Notes: a model not told the origin generated them from the sequence alone. DNA of 64,000 nucleotides from Eisenibacter elegans DSM 3317 (GCF_000430505.1 NZ_AUMD01000011.1:1-64000); one strand, 5' to 3'; positions 42,452 to 51,689 are shown, numbered from the stretch's first letter. Made by a program: numbers and translations.

Positions 42452-43645
42452 ATGCAAGATATTAAAAATACCGCTAATAAGACCACTAATCCGTTGATTT
42501 TCTTGGCTTCAGTACTCAAGCCATTGGATGACATTCGGATGTACGGAAAACTAGCCTTGGGTGTTCGGTATTGCCTACCACAAACATCCATTCATTTATT
42601 TGGGCGCAGTGTAACGATGCCTAAGTCAATGCCTGATGGCTTTCATACACATCCGCTGCGCTTAGGGCGGCGCTGGGGCTGGCGTAGACTGTGGGCTTGG
42701 TGGCAATTTTGGCGTACTCTCCGGCGTTTGCGTCCACAGGTAGTGGTTGTTTGTGCCTTAGAGCTGCTGCCTTGGGCTTGTTTATATAAGTACTGGGTGG
42801 GTTGTGAGGTGGTTTATGATATGCAAGAAAACTACAGCCACAACTTGCGCTATGGCCGCACCTATCCCTATTTGTGGCGCAAACCCTTGACATGGCTTAT
42901 CGAAACCCTAGAGCGAATGGTCTATCCTTCGTTGGCGCAGTTGTGGCTTGCGGAATATTGTTATGCCGAGGAGATTCCTTGGATTAGTGGCGGCATTGGC
43001 AACACCAAAGCGCCAGTATTTATCCTGCCCAATAAGGCGCTTGTGGAGATGCATAAGACTCCGCCGGCCACAGTTTCTGAAAAAAAGCTAAACTTGGTGT
43101 GTACTGGCACGCTTTCTGAACCTTATGGTATCACCGAAGCGATAGCTCAAACGCTGGCGCTGTCTAGTGCTGGCTATCCTGTACAGCTGTATTTAGTCGG
43201 ATATGCACCACAAGAAATGTATGCCCAAAAGCTCCATAGTTTGGCCGCTCAATATCCTGAGCTTATTTATTGGATAAGGGAAGGAGATGGCACGCAGCCC
43301 GTACCTCATGGGCGCTGTATGGCTTACATGCAGGCTGCCGACTGGGTGTTGTTGCCCTATCGACTTACATCAAACCTGCGCGCACGTATTCCTACACGTA
43401 TGTATGAGGCTCTGGCATTGGGCAAGCCAATGCTCATTACGCACAATGAAGCTTGGTCGCAGTTCTTAACGCAGTATCCGGCTTCAAGATTTTGCTTCAC
43501 AGATTGGCAGGAAGCGCCCGAACAGCTTTGGAACAAAATATACCCTCCCCCCAAAAAAGCAAAGCCTCTGAAAGAGGCTTTATGGGGTGAGGCCGAATAC
43601 TTGACCTTGCAACAGGCTACGAAACATTGGACACTCAGCTTTTAA
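42452..43645 (+). CDS. GT-B fold glycosyltransferase (family 4-like)
   Basis: 397 residues. The N-terminal lobe is basic and Trp-rich with LRPQVVVVCALELLPWACLYKY and VVYDMQENYSHN. The C-terminal lobe has LNLVCTGTLSEPYGITEAI, YMQAADWVLLPYRLTSNLRARIPTRMYEALALGKPMLI, the nucleotide-sugar-binding region of GT4-type enzymes. Probably peripheral on the inner membrane and involved in envelope glycan or exopolysaccharide synthesis. No other polysaccharide gene is beside it. A hairpin inside the end of the gene (AAAGCCTCTGAAAGAGGCTTT near 43561) is coding. Confidence 0.82.
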   Translation: MQDIKNTANKTTNPLIFLASVLKPLDDIRMYGKLALGVRYCLPQTSIHLFGRSVTMPKSMPDGFHTHPLRLGRRWGWRRLWAWWQFWRTLRRLRPQVVVVCALELLPWACLYKYWVGCEVVYDMQENYSHNLRYGRTYPYLWRKPLTWLIETLERMVYPSLAQLWLAEYCYAEEIPWISGGIGNTKAPVFILPNKALVEMHKTPPATVSEKKLNLVCTGTLSEPYGITEAIAQTLALSSAGYPVQLYLVGYAPQEMYAQKLHSLAAQYPELIYWIREGDGTQPVPHGRCMAYMQAADWVLLPYRLTSNLRARIPTRMYEALALGKPMLITHNEAWSQFLTQYPASRFCFTDWQEAPEQLWNKIYPPPKKAKPLKEALWGEAEYLTLQQATKHWTLSF

Positions 43646-43931
43646 AGGTATCCACAATTCGGCTAGACTTCTGCGGCTGCTGTTGGCGTGCTTTGGCTGT
43701 TTTGCTGGCTCGTTGGTCGGCAGAGGGCTGTAGCTCCGACTCTACGCCCAACATCCACGAAAGGCGTGTACTGATTTTGGTTGGCTGGAACATAACAAAT
43801 CAAGTTTTGAAAAAGTATGGACTGGTTACTAATTGCTAAATATAACGAATAACCCGCACGCATCAGTATTTCTTGCCTAATTTTTTGATGTAGAAACCTC
43901 AACACACAAAATCACCCCATATCCAGCCCAA
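43646..43931. other. intergenic region, no gene seen
   Basis: 286 bp between the glycosyltransferase and gldD. A short open frame (70 codons, 43627-43839 plus) begins inside the glycosyltransferase and shows no family pattern. No terminator or repeat was recognised. Confidence 0.5.
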
Positions 43932-44528
43932 CTATCGCCACGTTACGGTATTGATAAGTTGGAGCACATCTTTCTTGAGAAATTCTATAATGGGGGCTAG
44001 AGAGTCGTTCTTGGTCGATGTGCGGAAATAAACTGCGCCACGCAAGAAGTGGTTGGTGGAGTCGGTCATATAAAATTGAAATTGACTAGGCACATCCCCC
44101 TCTATTTCATATACAGCAGCTGTTTTACCCAAAGGGGTTCGGATGATGGTCTCATCAATGGAATAGGCTTTTACCTGATGTTTGGAGGTTAGTTTATGCG
44201 CATCGTCGATGTACTCTTGTAAATATTGTGGATTTTGGGCGATATTCTTATAGGTGATCTGGATGTCGGCCTGAAAGTTTGGATACACAATATGTATCCA
44301 AGTAGGCTCGGCGATGTGCGATGAGTCGGGTCGGATATGGGCATATGCGGAATACTCAAACTGATAGGGCAGCGTATCACTGGCCAAGGCCTGATAGGCC
44401 GCAACAGGCAGGTCTATACGGTTGTAAGCTTTGGGCTTGGGGACATAGCTGGGGCTGCCACACTGGCTAAATAACAACAATACCACCACAGCGGCCCAAC
44501 TTAGGCCAAGGCGTTTATCTTTTCTCAT
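43932..44528 (-). CDS. gldD: gliding motility lipoprotein GldD
   Basis: 198 residues. The lipobox LFSQC (about residue 23) precedes CGSPSYVPKPKAYNRIDLP, the GldD signature. Further family phrases are LPYQFEYSAYAHIRPDSS, EPTWIHIVYPNFQADIQITYKNI, KAYSIDETIIRTPLGKTAAVYEIEGDVPSQFQFYMTDS and NHFLRGAVYF. GldD is needed for gliding in Flavobacterium; its molecular role is unclear. It overlaps the end of gldE by 14 bp, so the two are coupled. Confidence 0.95.
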   Translation of the reverse strand: MRKDKRLGLSWAAVVVLLLFSQCGSPSYVPKPKAYNRIDLPVAAYQALASDTLPYQFEYSAYAHIRPDSSHIAEPTWIHIVYPNFQADIQITYKNIAQNPQYLQEYIDDAHKLTSKHQVKAYSIDETIIRTPLGKTAAVYEIEGDVPSQFQFYMTDSTNHFLRGAVYFRTSTKNDSLAPIIEFLKKDVLQLINTVTWR

Positions 44529-45888
44529 GGGCGTTTTGTTTTTCTTGAATTTGCACACGGATGGCTTTGATTTTTTTGCTATCTACTGAGACTACCGTAA
44601 AGACAAACTGCTCAAAGCTGATGGCATCGCCAAGCTTAGGCAAACCCGAGCTCATCTCTATCAACAAGCCCCCCAGCGACTCGCTGTCGCCCTTGGCTCG
44701 GTCGAAATAATGACTTTCGACACCTACCACCTTGGCAAAGTCTACCAAAGGGATGTGTGAACGAAACAAGAAGCTGTGGTCGCTTTCTTTGATAAAGAGG
44801 CGGTCTTTGTCGGCCTCATCCGATTCATCATTGATTTCACCTACAATTTCTTCAATGATATCCTCCATCGTTACCAACCCTACCGTACCTCCATACTCAT
44901 CAACAACAATCGCCATATGGACACGTTTTTCTTGAAAGTCCTTGAGTAGCTTGTCGATGCGTTTTTGTTCGGGGATAAAGTAGCTGGGGCGCAGCAGGCT
45001 CGTCCAATCAAAAAGCGGTGGTTGGTCGAGGTGTTCGAGTAGGTCTTTGATATACAAAATCCCTTCGATACGGTCGATGGTATCACCATAGACCGGCACG
45101 CGGGAATAGCCGTGTTCTTTGATACTTTCGAGTACTTCGGCAAAACTAGCTTCTTTGCTAAGGCTGACAATATTGAGGCGTGCTGTCATAATTTGCTTGG
45201 CCGTCAGGTGGCTGAAGTTGACCAAGCCCTTCAAGATTTCGCGTTCTTTTTCGCTGGCCTTGTCAGTGGTCATTTGTATAGCTGTATCTAGCTCATCAGT
45301 AGAGAAGCGATAGCCCTTGTGTTGTACCCGTTTTTCGATGAGGTGTGTCATCGACATCAGCAAAAAAGACAAGGGTTTGAACGCCGTTACGGCCAAGCCT
45401 ATGAGCGGGGTTACTGTACGGGCGAAGCTCAAACGCCAACGATTGGCATATACCTTGGGCAGCAGCTCTCCAAAGAATAAAATCAGGAGGGTAACCGTCG
45501 TTGTAAGCCCCAACACTACCACCCCTTCCGGGGTTTTGCTGCCTACAATTTGCCAAGTGATAAAAGTAGAAAGCGTAACAATCGAAACATTGATGAGATT
45601 GTTGAAAATCAAGATAGTAGCCAAGAGCAGGCGTGGTTGTTCTAGCAGGGCTACTATACGGCGATCGGTGGGGGTATTGCTTTGTTGGCAGTGTTCTAGC
45701 TCTTCAGGCGAGAGCGAGAAAAGGCTCACTTCTGAGCCTGACACAATGGCCGAAAGCAGCAAAAGTATCCCCATCAAGAGGATACTAAGCAGGTAAAACC
45801 CTAGAGGTGCTTGCCACGCCGGAAGGGCAGTATTGTTAAGAACAAGGGCAGCAATCAGGAGTGAACTATCAGGGTCTGGGTTGTCCAA
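44515..45888 (-). CDS. gldE: gliding motility-associated protein GldE (CNNM/HlyC-CorC family)
   Basis: 457 residues. A CNNM-type transmembrane domain (about 20-200; LLSAIVSGSEVSLFSLSPEEL) is followed by two CBS repeats (ARLNIVSLSKEASFAEVLE and VHMAIVVDEYGGTVGLVTMEDIIEEIVGEI) and a CorC/HlyC transporter-associated domain. GldE partners GldD functionally. The start is TTG at 45888: a stop codon lies 18 bp upstream in frame, there is no ATG before the first helix, and DNPDPDSS matches GldE N-termini. Context ssb-gldE-gldD confirms the name. Confidence 0.93.
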   Translation of the reverse strand: MDNPDPDSSLLIAALVLNNTALPAWQAPLGFYLLSILLMGILLLLSAIVSGSEVSLFSLSPEELEHCQQSNTPTDRRIVALLEQPRLLLATILIFNNLINVSIVTLSTFITWQIVGSKTPEGVVVLGLTTTVTLLILFFGELLPKVYANRWRLSFARTVTPLIGLAVTAFKPLSFLLMSMTHLIEKRVQHKGYRFSTDELDTAIQMTTDKASEKEREILKGLVNFSHLTAKQIMTARLNIVSLSKEASFAEVLESIKEHGYSRVPVYGDTIDRIEGILYIKDLLEHLDQPPLFDWTSLLRPSYFIPEQKRIDKLLKDFQEKRVHMAIVVDEYGGTVGLVTMEDIIEEIVGEINDESDEADKDRLFIKESDHSFLFRSHIPLVDFAKVVGVESHYFDRAKGDSESLGGLLIEMSSGLPKLGDAISFEQFVFTVVSVDSKKIKAIRVQIQEKQNAHEKR

Positions 45889-45914
45889 GGTTTGGAGATT
45901 TTGGTCAAAAATAG

Positions 45915-46370
45915 TTAGAAGGGCAAATCATCATCTCCACTAGGGGCTGATGGCTCGCTCACGGCTTGGGTACTGCCGATATTGCTATTGCCGTAGTTAC
46001 CACTGTTGGGGGGGGTATAGTTATTGCCGCCGCCGCTATCACTACGGCTGCCGAGCATAGTCATTGATTGGCCACTTACTTCGAGTGAAAACCGGGTCTT
46101 GCCGTCTTGGGTTTGGTACTCGCGGGTGCTCAACCGGCCTTCTACATATACCTGTGAGCCTTTTTTGAGGTATCGCTCTACGACTTCGGCGGTATTGCCC
46201 CAAAACGAGACACGAAACCATTCGGTTCGTTCTTGGCGTTGGCCATTGCTGTCATTGTATACTTCATTAGTAGCCAAAGAAAAATTGGCCACTTTACGCC
46301 CGTTGTACTCACGCACTTCGGGGTCGTTGCCCAAGTTGCCGATGAGTATGACTTTGTTTAAGCTTGCCAT
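45915..46370 (-). CDS. ssb: single-stranded DNA-binding protein
   Basis: 151 residues. The OB-fold spans residues 1-105 (MASLNKVILIGNLGNDPEVR, TEWFRVSFWGNTAEVVERYLKKGSQVYVEGRL). A flexible Gly/Asn/Ser-rich linker follows, and the acidic tip DDDLPF recruits partner proteins. Essential in replication and repair. It is 26 bp upstream of gldE. Confidence 0.97.
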   Translation of the reverse strand: MASLNKVILIGNLGNDPEVREYNGRKVANFSLATNEVYNDSNGQRQERTEWFRVSFWGNTAEVVERYLKKGSQVYVEGRLSTREYQTQDGKTRFSLEVSGQSMTMLGSRSDSGGGNNYTPPNSGNYGNSNIGSTQAVSEPSAPSGDDDLPF

Positions 46371-46500
46371 AGGTTTAGGGAAAGTTTAGAGATGGATAGT
46401 AATAATAGGTTGCGGCCACAAGGATAAGCTCTGGCACCGCCGCTTTTGTTGACAGGCTAATATTAGCAAATTCATCGCAAAAGTAGCAAATATTTTGGAA

Positions 46501-47583
46501 TTAATTTGCGAAAATATCTTGCAAGTAATTGTGTATCAGGATAGGCTTGGGCAGAGCCTCATAGGCCGCTGCATCAAACCACTGGATGCCTTGGCTATGG
46601 GGGAGGTTCTCAGGTTTTTGGTGGAGTTTGAAGTGCCAAAATTGAGCATAGATCTTCTGGTGTGTCAGGAGGTGTTTGTATACTTTGGACCTACTTTGGA
46701 GCGTAGCTAGGCTTGGGGGGGCAATGTGTGCCAATACTTCTTCGGGGGTTTGGCGCTGGGGATGTTCGTAGAGCGCAAAGTCGTAGAGCCCCTGCCAAAC
46801 GTCTTTGTCTTGGCGCTCTCGCAAGGCGAGCTGCCCCTCAAATTCCCATACGAGGTAGTGGAAGTAGCGGGTTTTTTGTGTTATTTTTTTGGTCTTTATG
46901 GGTAATTTTTGTTGCCATCCCTTGGCAAAAGCCACACACTCAGCCTGCATTGGACAGAAGAGGCAATTGGGTTTGGCGGGGGTACAGTGGAGTGCGCCAA
47001 ATTCCATCAAAGCCTGGTTGTAGCGGGCTGCATCTGTTGGGGGGAGATGGGCTTGGGCTACCGCCGCAAAAACTTGATGGGCATTGGATTGGGCGATGTC
47101 TGTTTCGATACCGAAAACACGGGACAATACCCGATACACATTCCCATCGACCACCGCCACCGGCTCTCCAAAGGCAAAGGCTGCAATGGCAGCCGCAGTA
47201 TATTTACCCACTCCTTTGAGTTGGAGCAGGGCTTGGTAATTGTCAGGGAATTGCCCGCCAAGCTCCTCCCAAATATACCTAGCGGCAGCGTGCATATTGC
47301 GGGCACGACTATAATACCCCAACCCTTGCCAAAGACGCAAGACCTCTTGCTCTGGAGCTTGTGCTAGGTCTTGGATGGTGGGGTATGCTGACACAAAACG
47401 CTCATAATAGGGCAGGCCTTGCTGTACGCGGGTCTGCTGTAAGATGATTTCGGAAAGCCAGATATGATAAGCATCGTGGGTATGTCGCCAAGGCAAATCG
47501 CGCTGGTTGGCTTCAAACCAGTCCAAAAGCAGCGCCGTAAAGCTTTCAGAGGCGGGGTGAGCTAGAGTCAATGAGGAATGCAT
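46501..47583 (-). CDS. mutY: A/G-specific adenine glycosylase
   Basis: 360 residues. It removes adenine mispaired with 8-oxoguanine. WLSEIILQQTRV, the helix-hairpin-helix LKGVGKYTAAAIAAFAFG, the catalytic Asp in AVVDGNVYRVLSR, and the 4Fe-4S ligands in CTPAKPNCLFCPMQAEC are all present. The C-terminal NUDIX-like domain starts near residue 225. The ATG at 47583 is used; the TTG at 47631 would add 16 residues. It is 130 bp upstream of ssb, the conserved order of the gldDE cluster. Confidence 0.96.
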   Translation of the reverse strand: MHSSLTLAHPASESFTALLLDWFEANQRDLPWRHTHDAYHIWLSEIILQQTRVQQGLPYYERFVSAYPTIQDLAQAPEQEVLRLWQGLGYYSRARNMHAAARYIWEELGGQFPDNYQALLQLKGVGKYTAAAIAAFAFGEPVAVVDGNVYRVLSRVFGIETDIAQSNAHQVFAAVAQAHLPPTDAARYNQALMEFGALHCTPAKPNCLFCPMQAECVAFAKGWQQKLPIKTKKITQKTRYFHYLVWEFEGQLALRERQDKDVWQGLYDFALYEHPQRQTPEEVLAHIAPPSLATLQSRSKVYKHLLTHQKIYAQFWHFKLHQKPENLPHSQGIQWFDAAAYEALPKPILIHNYLQDIFAN

Positions 47584-47817
47584 GGCAGTTGGTGCTGCGG
47601 AGATAAGTAAGGGAAAACGAGGAATAAGCAATATTGCCCATCAAAATTGGTTGGGGCAATATATGTACTGAACATCTTTGCGCATCAAATAAATCTCGGT
47701 ACACAATGGTGATAACACAACTGCGCCAAGGGGCTTTGTGTTTGCTCAACGTACACCATACCGCAATCAAAATGCCCGTGAGCAAACACGGGCACTTCAT
47801 AACAACAAGTCAATTAT

Positions 47818-47875
47818 ATCAAAATCCACAAGATTTTGGGATTTACAGGATTTGATTTCCCAAACCAATGGTAAT
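47818..47875. repeat. interspersed AT-rich repeat fragment
   Basis: The gap between mutY and rbfA contains AAGATTTTGGGATTTACAGGATTTGATTTCCCAAACC-type words that recur near 20716-20850 and 52370-52460. Here they form a short, degenerate copy. Confidence 0.45.
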
Positions 47876-47894
47876 TGGGTGGAAAGAGATAGCT

Positions 47895-48266
47895 TTAGTG
47901 CTTGTCTTCGTCAGCTGGGGGGATGTCCAGCTTCGAAAGCAGCTCATCAATGCGAGCGGCATACTCTTGGGTATCATCTAAGAAAAACTGTAACTCAGGG
48001 ATAATGCGTACTTGGTTTTTGATACGCTGGGCAAGATACTGACGCAAGGTTTTGGTTTGCGCTTGTACATCTTCGAGGGCTTGGTCTTTGTTTTTGTCCA
48101 TCAAGAAGCTCAAGTAAACCCGCGCCTGCCCAAAGTCTGGAGTGATCCGCACGCCGGTGATGGTAATGAACTGTTGATTGAACAAATGCACGGCATCGCG
48201 TTGGAAAACTTCCCCAAGCTCGCGCTGGAGCAGGCGTGCCATTTTTTGCTGACGTTGTGATTCCAT
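47895..48266 (-). CDS. rbfA: ribosome-binding factor A
   Basis: 123 residues with a KH-type fold. It helps mature the 16S rRNA 5' end on the 30S subunit. MARLLQRELGEVFQRD, ITITGVRITPDFGQARVYLSF, LRQYLAQRIKNQVRIIPELQFFLDDTQEYAARIDELL are the family pattern. The ATG at 48266 is chosen; 76 more codons are open upstream but show no similarity. Confidence 0.95.
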   Translation of the reverse strand: MESQRQQKMARLLQRELGEVFQRDAVHLFNQQFITITGVRITPDFGQARVYLSFLMDKNKDQALEDVQAQTKTLRQYLAQRIKNQVRIIPELQFFLDDTQEYAARIDELLSKLDIPPADEDKH

Positions 48267-48312
48267 AACCTTTGTGCTTTTTTGTATTTGATGATAAGTT
48301 TTTAGTATTTTC

Positions 48313-48345
48313 GTGCTGCCTAATCCGACCAGATTAGGCGGGCAC
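48313..48345. other. dyad between divergent rbfA and the membrane protein gene
   Basis: GTGC-T-GCCTAATC-N6-GATTAGGC-GG-GCAC is a two-part inverted repeat (8 bp plus 4 bp). It lies in the 193-bp divergent region and could be an operator or a hairpin in the rbfA leader. Confidence 0.4.
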
Positions 48346-48459
48346 AGAGATACTATTATTGCACAAAGGTACGAAAAAAAGCCTAAACCTTTGGCGCAAA
48401 GTGAGGAACGGTGTTCGATACTGGTTTCAAATGACACACTTAACTTGTAAACCCCGACT

Positions 48460-49887
48460 ATGATTAGCTTTTTCCGCATCAGCTCACTATACAAATACTT
48501 TTTTTTGTTCTTGCTGTTATTGGTTCTTTACCTGCCAGTGTTTGTATATGGGCTGCCATTATTGCGCGAGGAGCTTTTGAGGATGTTAATTGGGGAGCGC
48601 CTACACCAAGGTTATTTTTTATATGTCGATGTGTGGGATGATATCAGCCCGTTGGCTGCTGGTATATATTGGCTGCTAGACTTGTTGGTTGGTAAAGCCC
48701 GTTGGGTCTATCAGCTCCTAGCAATGGCCTTGGTATTTGTACAGGCGCTGATGCTCAACCAACTGTTTTTGCGCAGAGAGGTATACCAAGATTTGACCAT
48801 GCTACCAGCGCTGATTTATGTGGTGTTGATGTGCTCATTTATGGATTTTTATACGCTCTCTCCAGCCTTGATGGCCAACACTTTGTTGATTTGGGTCATC
48901 AACCTAATTTTTAGCGAGGTCAGCGAAAAGCGTCGAGGTAAGTCCTATGTCGAAATAGGCATCTACCTAGGGGTGGCTACTTTGTTATATTTGCCGGCCT
49001 TGCTTTTGTTGTTGGTACCGGTAATCGTATTTTTTTTATATACTCCCACCAAGTTGGTAGGTTATATTTCGATGAGCTTTGCCTTTGTGTTTTCTATCTT
49101 GGTGATGTTCTTGGTCTTTTATATGAGCGACCGAGAGTATGAGCTGTATCTCAATTATTTTCACCCGCTATTCTACCTCAGCCCACGCCTCTTGATGGAA
49201 GTCAAGGACTTGTTTTTGTTGTTTGTGGGGCATTTGCTCTTGTTGTTTTTGGCCATCCGCAGGCTTTATGGGCCTTCGCGCTACACCAACTACCAGTTGC
49301 GCTGCCAAAACGTGATGATTCTCTGGTGGGTGGTCAGTGTGTTGGCGGCTTTCTTGGGGTCTTCTATCTCGCCCAGTAGTTGGATAATGGCCATCCCGGC
49401 TTCTAGTTTTTTGATAAGCCACTACTTCTTGCTCTTGCGCAGTACCCTAGCCAAGGAGTTGGTCTTTACCTTATTTCTGTTTTCAGTCTTGTTTTTTTCT
49501 TACAATAGCAGTGTTCATTTTGCCGATGGGCAGGCCTGGGTCAATCCCAACGAATTGGTAACACAGCCTAGTGTTTCGGCAGATTTGGCTCAAGATAAAA
49601 AGTTGTTTATTACGGGGAATAACCCTGGCGACTACTTTTATGGCAGCGCAGCTACACCATACCTCAATTGGCGCTTGGCCAAAAGGCACTTCGAATCGCT
49701 GGACAAGTACAATGTGTTGGTCAACATTCAAGAAAACTTTACCCAAAACCCTCCCCAGCTGATCATCGACCACGCCAAGGTAATGCCTCGGGTATTTGAC
49801 AAACTACCGCTCTTGGCTGCTCAGTACCAAGCCAATCCCAAGCAGCGTCACATTTATCATTTACAAAATAACAAGCAGCAGAAATAG
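48460..49887 (+). CDS. polytopic membrane protein, DUF6427-like
   Basis: 475 residues with about ten to twelve membrane helices (for example YFFLFLLLLVLYLPVFVYG and LYLPALLLLLVPVIVFFLY). It starts MISFFRISSLYKYFFL and has WDDISPLAAGIYWLLDLLVGK in the first loop. The soluble C-terminus (LFITGNNPGDYFYGSAATPYLNWRLA) faces outside or in. The opening and the position ahead of gcvT resemble DUF6427 proteins. Part of the first half resembles a glycosyltransferase-39-like membrane fold, but no catalytic DE motif was identified. Confidence 0.7.
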   Translation: MISFFRISSLYKYFFLFLLLLVLYLPVFVYGLPLLREELLRMLIGERLHQGYFLYVDVWDDISPLAAGIYWLLDLLVGKARWVYQLLAMALVFVQALMLNQLFLRREVYQDLTMLPALIYVVLMCSFMDFYTLSPALMANTLLIWVINLIFSEVSEKRRGKSYVEIGIYLGVATLLYLPALLLLLVPVIVFFLYTPTKLVGYISMSFAFVFSILVMFLVFYMSDREYELYLNYFHPLFYLSPRLLMEVKDLFLLFVGHLLLLFLAIRRLYGPSRYTNYQLRCQNVMILWWVVSVLAAFLGSSISPSSWIMAIPASSFLISHYFLLLRSTLAKELVFTLFLFSVLFFSYNSSVHFADGQAWVNPNELVTQPSVSADLAQDKKLFITGNNPGDYFYGSAATPYLNWRLAKRHFESLDKYNVLVNIQENFTQNPPQLIIDHAKVMPRVFDKLPLLAAQYQANPKQRHIYHLQNNKQQK

Positions 49888-49942
49888 GCGCTGGAGGATT
49901 TCTAATACGTACTCATAGCTCAAACAAATCAATACAAATCTG

Positions 49943-51034
49943 ATGACAAACAACATAAAAACCATAGCCCTCGACCGCTTACACGCCGAAGAACTGGGTG
50001 CCAAGATGGTCGAATTTGCCGGCTTCTCGATGCCTGTGCGTTATAGCTCTGACAAAGAAGAGCACCTTGCCGTACGCCAAGGAGTGGGCGTGTTTGATGT
50101 ATCACACATGGGCGAGTTTATGGTGCGTGGCCCGCAAGCCCTAGATCTCATCCAGTATGTAGTGTCTAATGACGCTGCCAAGCTCTATGACGGCAAGGTG
50201 ATGTATTGTTATCTCCCCAACGACAAGGGCGGTATCGTCGACGACCTGCTGGTGTACCGTATGGGTTCCGAAGAGTACCTACTAGTGGTCAATGCTGGCA
50301 ATATCGACAAAGACTGGCAGTGGATCAACCAACACAATACCTTTGATGCCAAGCTCGAAAATATCTCCGAAAATACCTCGCTCTTTGCCGTACAGGGCCC
50401 CAAGGCTATCGAAGCGATGCAAAGCCTGACCGAAGTGCGGCTGGCCGATATGGAATATTACACCTTCCAAAAAGCTACTTTTGCCGGTGTGCCCGATGTC
50501 ATTATCTCAGCCACAGGCTACACCGGAGCCGGAGGCTTCGAGCTATATGTGCCCAACGCTCAGGCCGAAAAGGTATGGCGTACAGTTTTTGAGGCTGGCA
50601 AGGATTTCAACATCCAACCCATCGGCCTTGGCGCTCGCGATACCCTGCGCCTCGAAAAGGGTTTCTGCCTCTATGGCAACGACATCGACGATACCACGTC
50701 GCCCATCGAAGCCGGCCTTGGCTGGGTTACCAAGTTTACCAAAGACTTTATCAACAGCCAAGCCCTCAAAGCTCAGAAAGAGCAGGGTGTAGCCCAAAAA
50801 CTTGTGGGCTTCAAAATGGTAGATAAGGCTATCCCGCGTGGTGGCTACGAGATTGTTGACGCACAAGGTACAGTCATTGGCCGTGTAACCTCTGGTACAA
50901 TGTCGCCCTTGCTCAATATTGGCATCGGAATGGGGTATGTGCCTGCCGAGCTTGCCAAGCCCGACACTACTATCCACATTCGCGTACGCAATAAAGACTA
51001 TCAGGCCGTAGTAACCAAGTTGCCCTTTGTATAA
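49943..51034 (+). CDS. gcvT: glycine cleavage system aminomethyltransferase (T protein)
   Basis: 363 residues. The T protein releases ammonia from the aminomethyl-lipoyl H protein and forms methylene-tetrahydrofolate. [30 protein letters not shown], the catalytic Asp in [67 protein letters not shown] and [19 protein letters not shown] are present. gcvH and gcvP are not in this window. The gene ends 160 bp before the first tRNA-Asp. Confidence 0.97.
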   Translation: MTNNIKTIALDRLHAEELGAKMVEFAGFSMPVRYSSDKEEHLAVRQGVGVFDVSHMGEFMVRGPQALDLIQYVVSNDAAKLYDGKVMYCYLPNDKGGIVDDLLVYRMGSEEYLLVVNAGNIDKDWQWINQHNTFDAKLENISENTSLFAVQGPKAIEAMQSLTEVRLADMEYYTFQKATFAGVPDVIISATGYTGAGGFELYVPNAQAEKVWRTVFEAGKDFNIQPIGLGARDTLRLEKGFCLYGNDIDDTTSPIEAGLGWVTKFTKDFINSQALKAQKEQGVAQKLVGFKMVDKAIPRGGYEIVDAQGTVIGRVTSGTMSPLLNIGIGMGYVPAELAKPDTTIHIRVRNKDYQAVVTKLPFV

Positions 51035-51144
51035 CAATAACGCCTTTTTAGCTTCCCAAGCTGTATAGCCAGTCTTGGGGGAGCTAAAAAATAAGCTCAC
51101 TATCAAGGGCTTATTATGTTTTTGCAAAATTTTTGTAGCCAAAG

Positions 51145-51176
51145 TTTGGACAGTAAACCCAAAGCGCGTACATTTG
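51145..51176 (+). promoter_or_regulatory. promoter of the tRNA-Asp genes
   Basis: TTTG (51145-51148), 20 bp and TACATTTG (51169-51176) match the Bacteroidota -33/-7 consensus. The tRNA begins 17 bp further on. Confidence 0.8.
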
Positions 51177-51193
51177 CACTCACATTCAAGGAA

Positions 51194-51270
51194 GGAGCGG
51201 TAGTTCAGTTGGTTAGAATACCTGCCTGTCACGCAGGGGGTCGCGGGTTCGAGTCCCGTCCGTTCCGCCA
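51194..51270 (+). tRNA. tRNA-Asp (GTC), copy 1
   Basis: A 77-nt cloverleaf with encoded CCA. The acceptor GGAGCGG pairs with CCGTTCC. The anticodon stem CCTGC/GCAGG holds loop CTGTCAC (anticodon GTC), and the T arm is GCGGG-TTCGAGT-CCCGT. It is identical to the second copy. Confidence 0.97.
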
Positions 51271-51303
51271 AAGCAGTGCTTATTCAAAAAAGCACTGCTT
51301 TTT
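51270..51303 (+). terminator. terminator-like hairpin after tRNA-Asp copy 1
   Basis: AAGCAGTGCT and AGCACTGCTT with a 10-base loop are followed by TTTTT. Confidence 0.8.
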
Positions 51304-51332
51304 TCTCCCTTGAATTTTCGGAATTTCTCTCA

Positions 51333-51409
51333 GGAGCGGTAGTTCAGTTGGTTAGAATACCTGCCTGTCACGCAGGGGGTCGCGGGTTCGAGTCCCGTCC
51401 GTTCCGCCA
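51333..51409 (+). tRNA. tRNA-Asp (GTC), copy 2
   Basis: Same 77-nt sequence as copy 1, including the encoded CCA. It starts 62 bp after copy 1 ends. Only the tRNA body is duplicated; the flanks differ. Confidence 0.97.
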
Positions 51410-51443
51410 AAGCAGCACATTCATCAGAGTGTGCTGCTTTTTG
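51409..51443 (+). terminator. terminator after tRNA-Asp copy 2
   Basis: AAGCAGCACA and TGTGCTGCTT with a T-run (TTTTTGTTTTT) after it. Confidence 0.82.
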
Positions 51444-51529
51444 TTTTTACACATAAGTGTGTGATTATAGATAGCCACAAAGCGGCTGTTGAGGGGCGTT
51501 CTTAGCAGTAGGTATAAAATAGGGTACAC

Positions 51530-51649
51530 ACACCACTGGACATTTTTGGAAAAGTAGCTCCGAGACAAGCTGAGGCCTCATTTTGGCGATAAAATGAGGC
51601 TTAGCCCACAGTTTTAACGGTGGGGTTTGAAAAATGTCCAGTGGCGTGA
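51530..51649. repeat. MITE-like inverted-repeat element, copy 2
   Basis: 120 bp with the same terminal inverted repeats as 8078-8177 (CACACCACTGGACATTTTT and AAAAATGTCCAGTGGCGTG). The shared inner phrase GGAAAAGTAGCTC...AGCTGAGGCCTCATTTTGG is followed by a hairpin GCCTCATTTTG/TAAAATGAGGC and a CCCACAG...GGTGGG palindrome absent from copy 1. Non-coding. Confidence 0.8.
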
Positions 51650-51657
51650 ATAGGGCA

Positions 51658-51689
51658 TTAAAAAACCACAAACTGCGGTAGTTTGTGGT
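51658..51689 (-). terminator. rho-independent terminator after tRNA-Arg
   Basis: On the minus strand CCACAAACT-N5-AGTTTGTGG is followed by TTTTTTAA, eight bases after the tRNA 3' end. Confidence 0.88.

Noticed and set aside
43555-43590. Terminator-like hairpin inside the glycosyltransferase gene
   Set aside because: The stem AAAGCCTCT/AGAGGCTTT is within the reading frame, which continues for 20 more codons, and no T-run follows.
43627-43839. 70-codon open frame after the glycosyltransferase
   Set aside because: It begins inside the glycosyltransferase gene in another frame and has a composition like out-of-frame coding DNA.
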